From the NCBI GenBank assembly GCA_014529385.2, contig CM043966.1, positions 89,478,587-89,542,586 on the forward strand: a DNA stretch of 64,000 nucleotides, given 5' to 3'. The notes beneath the pieces are model-generated. The model was not told the DNA's origin. It did no database searches and saw only the letters and a list, made by a program, of their open reading frames with translations. The DNA comes from Adiantum capillus-veneris. Taxonomy: Eukaryota > Streptophyta > Polypodiopsida > Polypodiales > Pteridaceae. This document shows, piece by piece, positions 31,946 to 45,100 of the stretch; position 1 is the first letter of the stretch, and each line of letters begins with the position of its first letter. Position numbers and translations under genes: made by a program.

Positions 31946-34560
31946 GTGGAGGAGCTCAAAAAGTTAATAGCTTCTTGTTTGAAGTATTTCAGTGGTTTTG
32001 CAGACAAGTGTGGCATAGGACAAGATCAAAATAAGCCAAAAAAGTTATTACAAACTTTTAATATCACTATAGCTACGTAGAGGAGTATGCAAAAAAAGGA
32101 AACAGGCATAGAATAGAATATTTGCAACAAGTGAAAGATTTGTACAATGGCTTGCCACTAGAGAGACAAAGAAGCAAATGGGAACTAGAATCAGTTTTAA
32201 GTGCTTTAGCCAACATCCTACTTTTCAATTTTTCCTCTCTACTTCAAGTACTCCTGCTTATTGTAACCATGCAATTGTTTGTCTATGTTTTTAAAAGAGG
32301 GAAGGACATAGATTGCCACCCATAGTATGTACTTTTGGAGCCGATAAATCCTTAAGCAAGTCCAACAACTCTAATATCCTCTTTCTTTTCAGGAACTATC
32401 ATATTTTCCATGCTTGGTCATATTGAATGTGAGCGTACCACCCTTGAGAGAGCCAATAGTGCAAGCATGGGGAAAGTGGGTGATTGGGAGATCTTCCTAT
32501 GGTAGATAGGAATTGTGTCCTTGTTAAGCTTCCCAATATAATGGCCCAAAATATGGTCCCTCTTCACATCTAAAGGCCTTGAACCCTTCCCTCTTCCCAA
32601 AAAAAATTTAGTGTCCACAATGTTAATCTATATATAGAAATAAAAAACTAGTTATATGCAATCAAAGCTTTATCGGCCTAAACATTGTGTTTACAAGATT
32701 TTTGTCTTACGTAAATCATCTTTCCAGAGGTCGATTAAAAATCTTGGCTTTTGCTCTTGACTTCCTCTTGCAATTCTTTACCCATGTAGTCTATTTTGAA
32801 TCTTTGCTGTATTTGATGGAATTGTTAATCTATGGGAAGCCCTTGCTCTTCTTACCTTTGGACAACATCAAGTACATTCTTCCCAATAGTAGACTAATCA
32901 AAGACATTATCAGCTTTTGTATCAAGTATTGATAATGGACATGGTGTGTTGTACTTCACAAATCCATTATCATGCTCTTCCCAATCTAGACAAAGAGAAA
33001 GGTAGTAGTACTCTCTGAGATCAAAGAGAGTATATGTATCATGGATCAATACATACCCTTTATTTTTTATCTTGTAGGTGGGTAGAGTTGTTGTGCATAG
33101 CAAGGGATCAAGCTCATCCTCTGTATATGAATGGACTCCTCTATATTTATAATGTTCTTCTCCTTGAACTTTGCCACATCCAAAATCTCTTTGCTTTAGA
33201 TTTTCTCCATTTATTCACTAAAATCTTCAAGTGTCTCTTCATTTACAGCAGCTGATGTCATTTACAGTAGCTGATGTTATTTGCAAGGGCTTGTAGCTCT
33301 CTCTCCCCCACTAGAATAATACTCAAAAATACCAAGAATGTATTCAATCACAAGATTACAACCCTACTTTCCATGCCACTCAAAAGGTTTATGAACCATC
33401 TTCCATTCATCTAAGAGTAACACCAATTTCTTGGACCATGTGCTCTTTGTTAAGGTTCCTACCCCCGAAGGATCGACCATGGAAAACTTACCATATTAGG
33501 TAAGTGCAGGGAGAAGGTTTTTAAAAAAGCTAGGTAAGGATATAAGATAATTTCCCTTCTAAAATTTTAAGTAGCAGGGATGGGATATAAGTCACACTCA
33601 AGGGGGAAGGGGAAAAGGGGATGGATAAGAGATAGAGATGTATTGAAAGGAGAGAAACATATCCTCTTTTTAAGAACTCTATCGCTATAGGCATATATAG
33701 ATAGAGAAACCACATTGCCAAGACAATTTTTCTAATTCTCAAATGATATCACTTGAAAGTCAATCTTTGATACTACAAAACTTAGAATCTTTTCATGCAA
33801 ATCACCTCAAGTTTATATGTTCTGACACATTGCCATCAAAGTTTACCTAATGAGTACTTCTTGATTTTTTTCTTTCTTATGGTGCTAGAGTTATTTGAGA
33901 CTTAAGAATAATCATAATCTTGTGAAAGTATATTGGCATAACCTAATGCTTAAAAACACAAAAGAGAGTTTTACTACATGACAGATTTAGCCCATAATGT
34001 GTTTCCAAAGAACCAAACATAATCTTAGGTATAAGGTATGGATACTAATATATTTTACTACAACTCTTATAAATGTAAAAAGGTGGGCCATAAATACCCT
34101 TTACTAGTTGTAAATAGGGGATTTTCTAAACTCTTTGCTCACAACTGGCATATCCTTTTCCATAAAGAGTGAAGCTCTGGGTTCCTACCTTGAATACATC
34201 GGAAAAATGTACATATTTCCCAGTGTTGTGCTACTTTCTAAGGCCAATGTACACTTTTTAAGGTTTAAGAGATCACTACCAAACCCTTCAACACGGAAAA
34301 TCCCCAGTTGGAAGGAACCATTGTATATTTTCCTAAAATAGAAAAACTTTGACAATGATTCACGTGGTAGAGTAGGGTATTCAATCTATCATCACATGTC
34401 TCTTCAGCCTCCTCAATATCCATACCTCCCAGACTCCTCTTGCCAAAAGTCTTTCCTACAAAAGATAAAAGTCAAAATAATGCTAGATCCACCCATCCAC
34501 CATAGTCATCATGCCATCCTCCATATTCATCTCAATATCATCCATTGTTCTGACAACATA
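31946..34560. other. Unassigned AT-rich stretch
   Basis: No gene recognised. A short direct repeat (gca/gtagctgatgt) lies near 33247. Short frames on both strands have no known motif. Confidence 0.35.
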
Positions 34561-34565
34561 GACTA

Positions 34566-34835
34566 TTTTGTGAAGAGTGTCCCCGTTACATGATTTAAGT
34601 ATGAATGGAGGAACATCCGACAATGCTAGCATTGTGTGAGAATGACACCCTTGAGGTCAAAGAAGAGTGTTCCCCTTACACGATTTTAGTATGAATGGAG
34701 GACCATCCAACAATGCTAACTTTTTGTAAAAATGACACCCTTGAAGTCAAAAGAGATGAACCGAATGTTTAAAAATTTGAAGAAGGGTGTCCTCCTTATG
34801 GAAATTTAATTTGCATGGAAGGACACCCACTTACT
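34566..34835. repeat. Degenerate tandem repeat, ~91-bp unit
   Basis: Three related units start 'gaagagtgtcccc' (34572), 'gaagagtgttcccc' (34663) and 'gaagggtgtcctcc' (34781). The first two share 'agtatgaatggaggaacatcc/accatcc', 'caatgcta' and 'aatgacacccttga'. Confidence 0.75.
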
Positions 34836-37800
34836 CTATTTTTGAGCATTTCTCTTTAGGTGGTGTCGTCTAAGTGTTGGCTCTCAAAAAAGATGAAGTT
34901 AAACAGAGGGTAGCAGGAAAAGGAGGGAGAAGAAGGTGGTGGGACCATGAGGGGGTGGGAATAGGAGTGAAAAGAAGTCCATGAGAATATTCATCAAAAA
35001 GGCATTTTGGTCGGTGAAAAAGAACTTCTTGAGGTTAAAGGATCACGTAATAAAAGTTTCCTTAGATTGTTTCTCAAAGAAAATTCGTTTTAGAAAAATT
35101 CAAAGGTAATTTTTAAAATGAAGTCTTTATAACGGAATCCCTCCCCCCATTAAAGGCCCAAATCAAAAAGTTGAGAACGTGATCTAGGAGGGTACTAGCA
35201 ACACTACCCAAGATGCCAAAATCTACTATGATACTAATTGTTGGAAATACAACTATAGGAATGCACACAACCATGAAAGAGAAGCTCACTGCAACAGTGA
35301 TGTTTTGGAGGCTAATAGATTCTTAATCCTGGGGAGCATAACACCCTCTTATTAGATGTAATAATTTGTATCCAAAAGAAAATATGAAAGTTGTTATAGC
35401 CATCTTAACAATATTTCCATCCATTGCAAATTTGCAGAAATGTTTTGCAAGTTCTTTTATGCCAACCCCTATCAAGAAAGCAATACAAAATCTATCATCT
35501 AAGAATTTTTGCAGAAGGACTATGTGGCATGGTTGAATCACTCTATCTGACCATCAAGCTGTGGAGGATCCCTTGTACTCATACACAAAATAGCATCCAA
35601 ATTGAAGACTTCCCTCCATATATAGTTGTAGAGATGTTCAACAAATAACCTAGCTGGTTTCACTCAATTGTCTTATCACCATATATAGGAGAAAGACCCT
35701 ACAGTAGATATTCAAGATGTAGTAAACTCGCTATAAGCAAAAGAAAAGAAGCATGATCAAATTCAAGGATTTCTACAAGAAGCATAGTGATGTTATTGCT
35801 ACAAGAAAAAGTGTAGCATGCATTGTGGCAAAAGATTGACACCCTCACTCTAAGTTCCAATCAATACAATTCAATAGAAGTTAGCACTCAATAAATTCAA
35901 GAAAAATGGTGGAGCACACATTGCAAAATCCAAGGAACAAGAAAAAGTTAGTAAGGGAGTAACAATCATGTTTACTCTATTGCCAATGACTACAATGACA
36001 GTGTCCTTTGTAGACGACAAGGGATCGTCCACCTTATGTTTTGGAATCATTTTTTATACTTTCCCCTACCATGTCTTCCTTACTTTAATGGGAGGTATGT
36101 GTAGCCTATATGGCATTTGTAACCAATGTGACATTAGTAGCATGTGTGGCCTAAATTTCTTGTGCAACATATGTGGCATTGAATGTCTTCCACATTTATC
36201 ATATTACAAAGCCCAAGGGGAGGGCTTTTGTGTATGGGCTATGGATTATGACCCTTGGGAGAACCCTTGGTGCACATTTGTTGAGTATATATAAAGAGGA
36301 TCTATTCTACTTGGAGCCTAGGTGGTGGCACTTGGTCATGTGACACCCATGTGTATCAGTATGTGGAATTTATTATTTTCACTAGATTCCATGAGGCATC
36401 CCTACAAAGAGGACATACAAGTTGCACTATGATTTCATGGATCCCAACATCATCTTGAGTTAGCCCTAGCTACATCTAAAAAACTACTTTGCCTAATTTT
36501 GGCAAAATCATGCAGAAAAATTCACAATCACAAAACCAACATAAGCAAATAAGACCACTCAACATGTATATAAAACTTCTAAGCATATCCATGCTCTACG
36601 TGCAAACATCAAAGGACACAAGGGTGCTTCTTCAAAATAGCTTCAAAATTTGGCAATTTGCCCACAAAATCAACCACTCAAACCACTTAAGTAGGAAGCA
36701 ATTAGCTCACTAAAACTTGATTACATTTATGGATAGACCTTTAATTAGAAAAGTGTTGGTGTGTAGCTCATTGATGTTAATGAACAACTAGCTCATTAAA
36801 ATTAGTAGGCTGGTAGGCAAAATTGGTGGGAAAAATCATAAAGATTATCATGGATTTCGAGTGTTTGGGGAAATGTACTTCACATATAGTAAGCACACAT
36901 TGCATATATAAAAACATCCAACCACAATGGAGTCACACACACTCAAATCTAACAAGATTAGTGAGAAATTAGTAAGGATTATGGCTCCTATCAATTCACC
37001 AAATACTCCTCCTCTAGCTTGGGTTAGCATCCCTGCCAAAGGCACCAATTTTGGGAGTTATCTAGAATAGTGGAAAACCATACATGCAATACATCATCAT
37101 ATGTCAATCTAAGGAGTAATAACCATGGCTAGGGCTTGGAGGCAGCACGCACTAGGTGTGAGAATTTTGTGCAAGGACTCTTCGAGAGCGCTAGAACTTG
37201 CTAGAATAGAGAGAATCCATAGATACCCCAATCCCTAATCCTCTTCCAGACTAATGACCATAAACTCTCCCACACACTTTGACACAGTGCTTTATTCATG
37301 CAATCTTCTTAAATCATACGCTAAATTTGAGCATGCACACAAGGAAAGTAATTAAAACATGTGTATGCTAACCAAGCATTGAGTATAGGTATTGTACCAA
37401 CCATTTAATTATAACCTATATGTCCAAAACACTATTGAAATATACGAATAGAAAATTTTCAAGGAAAATGAGCACACACACATTGAAATTTGATTAGGGA
37501 AAGCACATACAAACTACACATGGACAAAATGTAATCCCACACCAACTAACCATGGCAATAAATCATAATAAACACGTAATTGAATTAACAAAAAGGAAAT
37601 AGTAATGGAAATTCTTAGAGAGCGTCAAGGAGTAGCTAAAAAAAATAGCACTCTAATGTAACACAAATTGAAACCACTTCACACCATAAACATCATGATT
37701 GAGACAATAATGAGCATGAAATAAGTGATCAAACAAGGGGTAAAAGAGCATGAGAGTGCCCAAGAACATCGTAGGTATCTCCACACGCACAACTCGCTAG

Positions 37801-38040
37801 CCTTGAGTCTCCACAATCTAGGAGATAGCAAGGGTGTCAATTCTAGAAAGTGACTACAATCGTATGATTAAGCACAAGCGAACTCCAAGAATCCTTCTCT
37901 ATTGAACCTAGATTTATAGACCTAGACCTCAAAGCTATATAAACCAATTAAATCTAGGCTCAATTCAATGAACCCAAGACACGTAAGAATTGAAATGCAA
38001 TAGTGCCTATCCTCCTTGGTTGCCTCGATGGTCATGTGTT
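34836..38040. other. Unassigned AT-rich stretch
   Basis: No gene or mobile-element motif recognised over about 3.2 kb. Short frames (e.g. 35968-36294) are Cys- or Phe-rich without a family signature. Confidence 0.35.
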
Positions 38041-38079
38041 GGGAGCATCGACATGAACCCCCTCAAATAGGGTGCCTAT

Positions 38080-38990
38080 CAAAGCTAGTTTCCAATAGGA
38101 GAGACAAAATATGCATATAACAAACAAGTCATATGATAATGGAACAAGGATAAATCCATCGTGATGATAGAGTTAATGCTCCAAGGCCTTGTACCAACCC
38201 AACCCCCCCCCCCCCCCCCCCCCCCCCCAAGGATGGCACATATTCAAGCCAATTGGCAAGAAGATAGGAGGATCCTAATTATATTCCTACCAAAAAAGCA
38301 GTGCGGTGAGTGAACAATGATCAATATATCCCAAAATTTGTGGTAATGAGCCAAACACTTACATAGGCTTAAGTCCCATCAAGAATGGCACATACCTAAA
38401 CCACTTGGCAAGAGAATAGGCCACCCAAGAATGAGTAAGCTATGAATTAAATCAAACAAGCAATGCAATGAAGCGAAAGAGGGAAAATCCATCCCCAAAA
38501 AAATGGGTAATGATCAAAACTTGTTCACCAACCTTAACCCACAGTGACTCAAGGATGACACCTACGCAAATCAGTTGGCAACATGAGAGACCACCTCGGA
38601 GGAGGTAAACTACCATCTAATAAACAAGAGGTGCCAAAGTAAACAAGAAGCAAATTATCCCAACAATGGGGGTAATGCTTCAATCACTTTTTGTAGTGTA
38701 AACCACCTCAACCCAAGCTCTCGTTTGCAAAAGGATATACGGGGGATATACCACCAAGGAAGAGACAAACTACCATCTAATCCATAAGCAATTTTGTGTA
38801 GTAATTAAGGAGCACTTAAGCCCAATAATAAGGGTAACCATTCCATAGGGTGGTTGCCTCCCTAAGCCAATTGGCAAAAGGATAGACAACAAAAGAGGAG
38901 GTAAAGTATGCATCAAAAAACGAGGAATGTGGTGGAGTGAACAAGGAGCAATCCATCCCAACACCCCAACTATAATGGTCATCAATTACA
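38080..38990. repeat. Degenerate satellite-like array, ~150-170-bp units
   Basis: About five or six diverged units start near 38080, 38229, 38379, 38552, 38717 and 38842. Recurring blocks are 'aaggatggcacata', 'ccaattggcaa', 'gataggcca', 'aaactaccatctaat', 'aacaagcaat', 'atccatcccaa' and 'gggtaatg'. A run of 26 C (38203-38228) interrupts the first junction. Confidence 0.7.
38203..38228. repeat. Poly-C run of 26
   Basis: Uninterrupted C homopolymer; its length is likely to be uncertain in any assembly. Confidence 0.9.
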
Positions 38991-39850
38991 ACAACCTAAT
39001 TGTCTGTCAAGTATCATGCTAGTCATTCATTAAAACTAACTATCAAGATTAGACTACAAATCATTATTGGCCTCAAACTAGCTTTGCAAGGAGGTACATC
39101 ATGGGCATATAAAAATGACAGAAATACTAGCTTCCTTTTGTGCTTCAAGAACTCCATATGGGCACACTGAAAACTAAAAATCTAGGGGGGGGAAACTCTC
39201 CTAAAATGAGTAAAAAGTTCTCAGGCAAGTAAGTGGGAGAGAGGATGGCAGCTACCTTTCAAAGATAGGCACTCCCACCAAAAGCTTGCTTTGCAGTTGT
39301 ATACCAAAGATCAAGACCACCAAAATGCCCTTAGAGGTGATATCAAGTAAGGAATGGGATGCCATGGTAGCTGCTCAATGCTAGGAAGTGGTACCGTATC
39401 TAAAAACCATAGGGTTGAGGAATAGTAGGAGGGAGGGATCAATAAATGATGATGATGAAAGAGAAGAAACGGGTAGCATCACCAAGAGATCCAACGAAGC
39501 TGTAAGGGATGGCCAACGAAGCTCTAGAGTTTGAAGTATTCAAGAAAAATCACAATTGCTTTGAAGGTTGGAGATTAAAATGTTTGTAATCTTTCATCAT
39601 TTTGCAACATACTAGAATATGCATACTATTATGGAAATGGCACATTCATACATATCATACTAATTTGAGAATTGTTTCCCCATAGTCACACAGCCCCATG
39701 CCATTACAAACTCATTATAATGGCAGGTCAACGTGTGAATGAAAAGTCATTCTAGACAAGGCAAGTGAAGAATGTAGCTGTCATCCAACAAGTCTATGCA
39801 ACTAAGCAATGCAAGCAAAGTAGATACACAAGGAGATTTTTCCTCTCACA
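38991..39850. other. Unassigned stretch
   Basis: No gene or repeat recognised. Confidence 0.35.
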
Positions 39851-40036
39851 CACAAGAAAAATATTTCCTTGGTCTCGTTTTTTGTAACTTGTTCTTTATA
39901 AGAACAAGTTAAGTTTCAAACAACTTACTAAATCCTTTAACTAACACAAGAAAAATATTTCCTTGGTCTTGTTTTTTTGTAACTTGTTCTTTGTAAGAAC
40001 AAGTCACCAAAAACTTACTAAATCCTTTAACTAACA
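39851..40036. repeat. Tandem duplication, 94-bp period, with internal hairpin
   Basis: Copies begin at 39851 and 39945 with 'cacaagaaaaatatttcctt'. Each holds an inverted repeat; in copy 1 (39886-39910) it is perfect, AACTTGTTCTT / AAGAACAAGTT around a 3-base loop, and in copy 2 it has one terminal mismatch. Confidence 0.85.
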
Positions 40037-40671
40037 CGAGTTAAGTATCTTTTGTTTTTACTTCAAAGAACAATCCCTAAAGGTCAAGTCATAATGCCAA
40101 TCAACCAAGATTTGTTTACCTTTAAAAGTTAAAAACCAAAACCATTTGATGGTCTTTCACAATCAGAATCACTCTTTGAGTAAAAAAGGTTGAATGACCT
40201 ATCCTACAACAGGGTTGAAAGACCAAAAAAATTAGGTCATTAATACCTCCAATTTCCCTTACACAAATCCCACAAGGTTCCAAGCATATAAAACTTCCAA
40301 TCAATCACCGGCAGCATGTTGTTATCCAAAAACTAACTGAATTCTTGAGCTAACAGAAGTACAATGTCTCTCTTTTTCATTCTTCAAAGAACAACCCCCA
40401 AAGCTTAAACCATAGTAGCACAACAAATGGCTATGAAGAATTAACAAAGACCAGAATTAAGTAATGTAAGCTTATGGTCTTAAGAGAGGCAGTACTAAAT
40501 GCTAGACCAAACCAAAAGTAGCTTTGGTTCGAAAGTAGAAACATTCACTCGAGTTAAAGATAAGATTAAGACATTATACCTATCCTATTTTGATAGCCCT
40601 GCAAGGTGACTTGCAACAGTGGGACATGGGGGCTGTGTATTGGCAGTAGTATAGATGGGCGTGTGCGTGTG

Positions 40672-40674
<3 letters not shown>

Positions 40675-40730
<56 letters not shown>
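40675..40730. repeat. (GA)n microsatellite
   Basis: 56 bp of pure GA, preceded by a short GT-rich stretch. Confidence 0.95.
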
Positions 40731-40734
<4 letters not shown>

Positions 40735-40825
40735 TCACACCTTCGCACTTGCTGGCTCATGGCCTGGGACGCTATTCTCTCTTCATCCTCCGAAATTTTT
40801 GTCATTACCCATTTTGCAAATAATC

Positions 40826-40826
<1 letters not shown>

Positions 40827-40864
<38 letters not shown>
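40827..40864. repeat. Poly-C run of about 38
   Basis: Uninterrupted C homopolymer 100 bp after the GA tract; length probably unreliable. Confidence 0.9.
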
Positions 40865-42150
40865 TTCCCCCAAAAAAACAGTTGCAGAGCAAACTTATCA
40901 AAGCACATAGCCCATCTTTGAACTCAACTTGAACCAAGTTTCAGAACCTTTCACCAAACTCCCCAAGTTTATTGGCATCTGGTACTATTTTCGGAGACAT
41001 GTAAAATCACCGTGATTTCTTACTGAACCTGTCAATGGTGACCCAAATCACATAATTTCAAGAGTACTTATCAGATTACAAGCCTTATGCATGCACATGC
41101 CCATGCACAAGGATGTGCAGATACCAATGTAGGGATAGAAGCGTTTGTGCGAACATACCAATGTAAGGGTGAGACCTCAGTCAAGATGTTTAGGAGTCCG
41201 AGATACAAAAAAGTATGTATGTATGTATGTTTGTATGTGAGTACATAAACGACAATGATGTACGCTATATTAGTTGGCTGAGCTGCTTTTACATGGCAAA
41301 AAAGCCTTTTCTGAAGGCAAGCTGGCAAGGTGGATAGAAACCTCATCGGCATATGCTGGCCATAGTTTTTCCATGCGCGGGCTCAGGCAGGTACGGAAGT
41401 ACAGAATAAGTATGAATCAGACCCTCTGAGGATTCCATACAGCGCACTAAAAACAGTCTACATATGAGACTTAAATCCATAGAATGCAGTGAAACATCAT
41501 AATCACTTTAGAATCTAGCTCAATCCAAGATCATTTATTATAGTACATACCAATGACAATCATGACTAAGTCTTAAAGTAGATAATAGTTTCTTTAATCG
41601 TTGGGGAAGTCCAAAAAACCCAATCATAATTCAATCCGACTTGGACGGGTTCGAAAGTATGGTTCGGCGATTGGAAGGGTCCGGTAAAAACTATGATGCT
41701 GACTTCCAACGATTCAATATGATCCTAACATATATTGCAAAAAATAAAAGGCATAATACAAAATTCTCAGCCTGTTAAAGGTCTTCAAAGCACATCTTGC
41801 CTAATACATGAAGATTGCAATGGAAATGCCCACCATTCGTTCATGGCATCCCACAACATCATTATTGCATGCACCAAAAATCAATGTGCCTTTTCCATGA
41901 GTACCAAGTGAGAAGACACTCCACAAATTCACATCCTCTTCAAAGATACACAGCATAAGGGAAAGAAACCGAATTCCCTTCAAAGATTACATAACGGAGG
42001 GGAGTCACAAAAGCACATTCCCTCCAAAACTAGACAGCAGAGGGGAGTGACTAGCAGCAAAACCAATCATCTCTGTAATGAATAAAGTTACTAAGACCTG
42101 ATCAAAATTGCAGGAGAGGTTAGAGCCCACCGCCACAGCTCTAGCTTTAC
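40865..42150. other. Downstream flank of the UCH37 gene
   Basis: No separate gene seen. Contains a short TATG tract (41211-41240). The part next to 42160 should include the UCH37 3' UTR. Confidence 0.4.
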
Positions 42151-42159
42151 TCTTGCCTC

Positions 42160-45100
42160 TCATGTCTTTTGCCTTGCCTTCTCAATAAGGGGCTTCAGCT
42201 GCTTCTTCTCAGCCAAAATCTTGAGAAAATTGAACAAGAAAGGGATATAATTGTGCTTTCGTCTGATGTTCTCCGTCTTCCATTTCTTAAATTTCTCTTC
42301 TTCCATGGCTATCTTTTCTACGACAGCCGCTATTTTGGTCTCCACCTCACCAAGCGCCAGTTTGATTTGCCCCACAGAAGCAGGGCCATAATCCACATCC
42401 ATACGGTCATCATGCTTTGAGCTGCCACTTATACCCAGCTGCTCCAAGAGCTGTAGCTTCTGCCTTTGCAGAACTTCCAATTCCTCGGTGTACATCTCTT
42501 TCCGATTTCTTATAATAGCCATCAAATTGAACCTGATCTCACTCTTGGAGTATTTTTCAATCCTTTCCTGTATTACTGGCTGAACTTTCTTCAACCACTC
42601 CATGCTATCCGGCTCTCCACTTCCACACTCTCCAAGACTTATGGGACCATCCTTCAAGCCATCAAGCTCGTACAATACGCCGTTCACCGGCAAGTAACTA
42701 ATGAAATGATAAACGTCGTCGTCTTTGTCCGCTGTCTTCTGCTCATCTGGAACAAAAGGCTCTGGTCTTGCAAAGCTATTATGAGCAGTTCGGATCGCTT
42801 CACTATTGTTGATTGCGAGCCCTTTCAGTTCGTGCGGAAAATCCCTTGTGAATTCTTTGAGCATAGAAAGCTCTGGACCTATATCTATCTCGGGCCTGTT
42901 CATCAAGATAGAAAGAATGGCTTGGGTTGCACAAGCATTGTTGATTACCTGCAAGAAAAGGAGCAGATTAGTAAGCAGCGCCCTTTTATTTTATACCCTT
43001 CAAATTCCTGTGCGCGCCTTTGCACCAACCCAAGAGAGCATGTATCAAATGTGACACATGCAAAAGCAATTGTGGAAATGCCAACAACACAGTAAAAAAT
43101 GAGCTTTCAGCAACTTCTACTCACCCTAAGAGAACATGGTTGGACTTAGCCATACTTCCACTAGCCCATGCATAACATGGTTAAGGGGCATAACATGGTT
43201 AAGGGATGGTTGACATGTACTGTCACGTACCATCAGTACACGTACAAGGACTTGCAGTACTAATCAAACTACAAAAATTATATATGTACGGTGGATGTAA
43301 CGTACGATAAATATATAGAAGACTTGTTGTTTTAGCCTAGAGTCTGGTCTTTAGAGACTAAACATGAGGCTTATTGTGACAAAGGGCTATAAAGGTTAGC
43401 GCCCAAACACATGGAAAAAGGACAAAATTGCAGCCACAATGTCCCAAAACGGTCATTTTGGCTGTTCAACAAAGGCCCCAACCTTGACCTAAATACTGTC
43501 GAATGAGTCCTGAACAAAGCATACAAGTTCTCCTGTACATCAAATGTGAACAGCCTTGGGTTAAGGCACCTCCCGACAACTCCTTATTGCAGTTTAAATA
43601 GGGAAAAGAAACTTCTACCTGACCAGCAAAAAACAAATTTGGATCATATTCTTTTAGCACAGGCCGTGTGTCACGCTCTCCTGGCCTCCACTTGAACAAG
43701 AAAATGAAACCGTATACAGGCCTGAACAGCACAAATGATCTTGTAAGATTGAGCAACATAGAACTGCAACAGAGCATTTCAGTTTCACCTTAGCAAACTA
43801 AGAGCCTCAAGATCCAGACTATAGAGCTCCTCTACCTGTAAAAAAGACGAGTAAATAAGCCACCAGGTCCCAGAACTTTTCAAGCACTGCCATTCAGCAT
43901 GTTGGAACTCCTTAAGGGAGCTTTTAACTACAAATTCTATGTGAAAATCGGCATTCTCATCTTGCCATGTTCTCTTCAATGGACGATAGAAAGCATGACC
44001 ACCATTGTGCTGCGCCCCCTTTCTCCAGGATACATTTCGGGAGGTTCCTAACTATAGAATGGCATGCATACTCATGCCTATCACCCTTGAGATATAAGCT
44101 TTACTGTGAGTCGTCCACGGGGACTCCAAACATTCAACTACTGCTCATCTCTACGTCACTACAAACTAAACTTTAAAACAAAACATTGTAGAAAACTTGA
44201 ACCCAGAAACTTGAGTCTTGAAGACTTTGACATAAGAATTGCATCATCCACTTATATATTGTAGCCCCATAAAACAGTGCAGGTTTATATCTAAAGTTAG
44301 TCCCTAACCCGAAATAGAGATCACACACACAACATTTGACCATGACTAAAGTTAACATTTCAATAATAAGAGCACAATATGGAGTTGCAGATTATGGATA
44401 GTGACACATTGTTCTCATAAATAATTGGGCTTTGAGCTTCCCAATTTTACCAGACATCCAGCGTATCATTACAGCAGAATTGCAAAACTCCATTTTACAT
44501 TAGGCAGCCAACTTATATATGCTCCGGTCCCAAAGCCAAAACACATACAATATTAGCTTTCTCATTTCATTAAGGTTGTGACCCATTCATACATGCCGCC
44601 CATAGTAGGGTTCCCCATACCATACCGGTCATACTTTTCAAACATACCCACATGTTATGGTGACTTCATTCTTGCCCTGTGTTTGGGGGAAAAGAAACTC
44701 TCTTTTCCACTAACCTCAACCTTTCAGAAAATACATTTCTTGAGAAAATCAGGTTTGGCCTTCATAGAGTAATTTGTGAGCTAACAAAATTAAGCATCTC
44801 TCTGTAAATGCTCCAAATTACTACATACTTTTGGTGATCTAATTGACAGTTTTTATAGGGAAACAGTTGTATCCAACATACAGTACAAAATTTAACTTTG
44901 TCCAAAGTGCTTTTCAAGTTATTTTTTGCTATTTATTTAGGTAGAAAAGTTGCCTTTTGCATCAGAAATATTCTTTTTATAATTCCACTAAGTTACTTTC
45001 TGCTTCTTTTTGCCCAGAAAAGTTGCTTTTTGCTTAATATTCATTATCATGTCTCAAGGTGTCTACAAACAAAAACCTACATCGATAAGCAATTACATCA

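Noticed and set aside
40606-40932. Pro-rich and Arg-Glu-rich frames at the GA and poly-C tracts
   Set aside because: Pure low-complexity translation.
42466-43095. 209-codon plus-strand frame over the UCH37 last exon
   Set aside because: Antisense shadow; the minus strand holds the conserved catalytic residues and matching splice sites.
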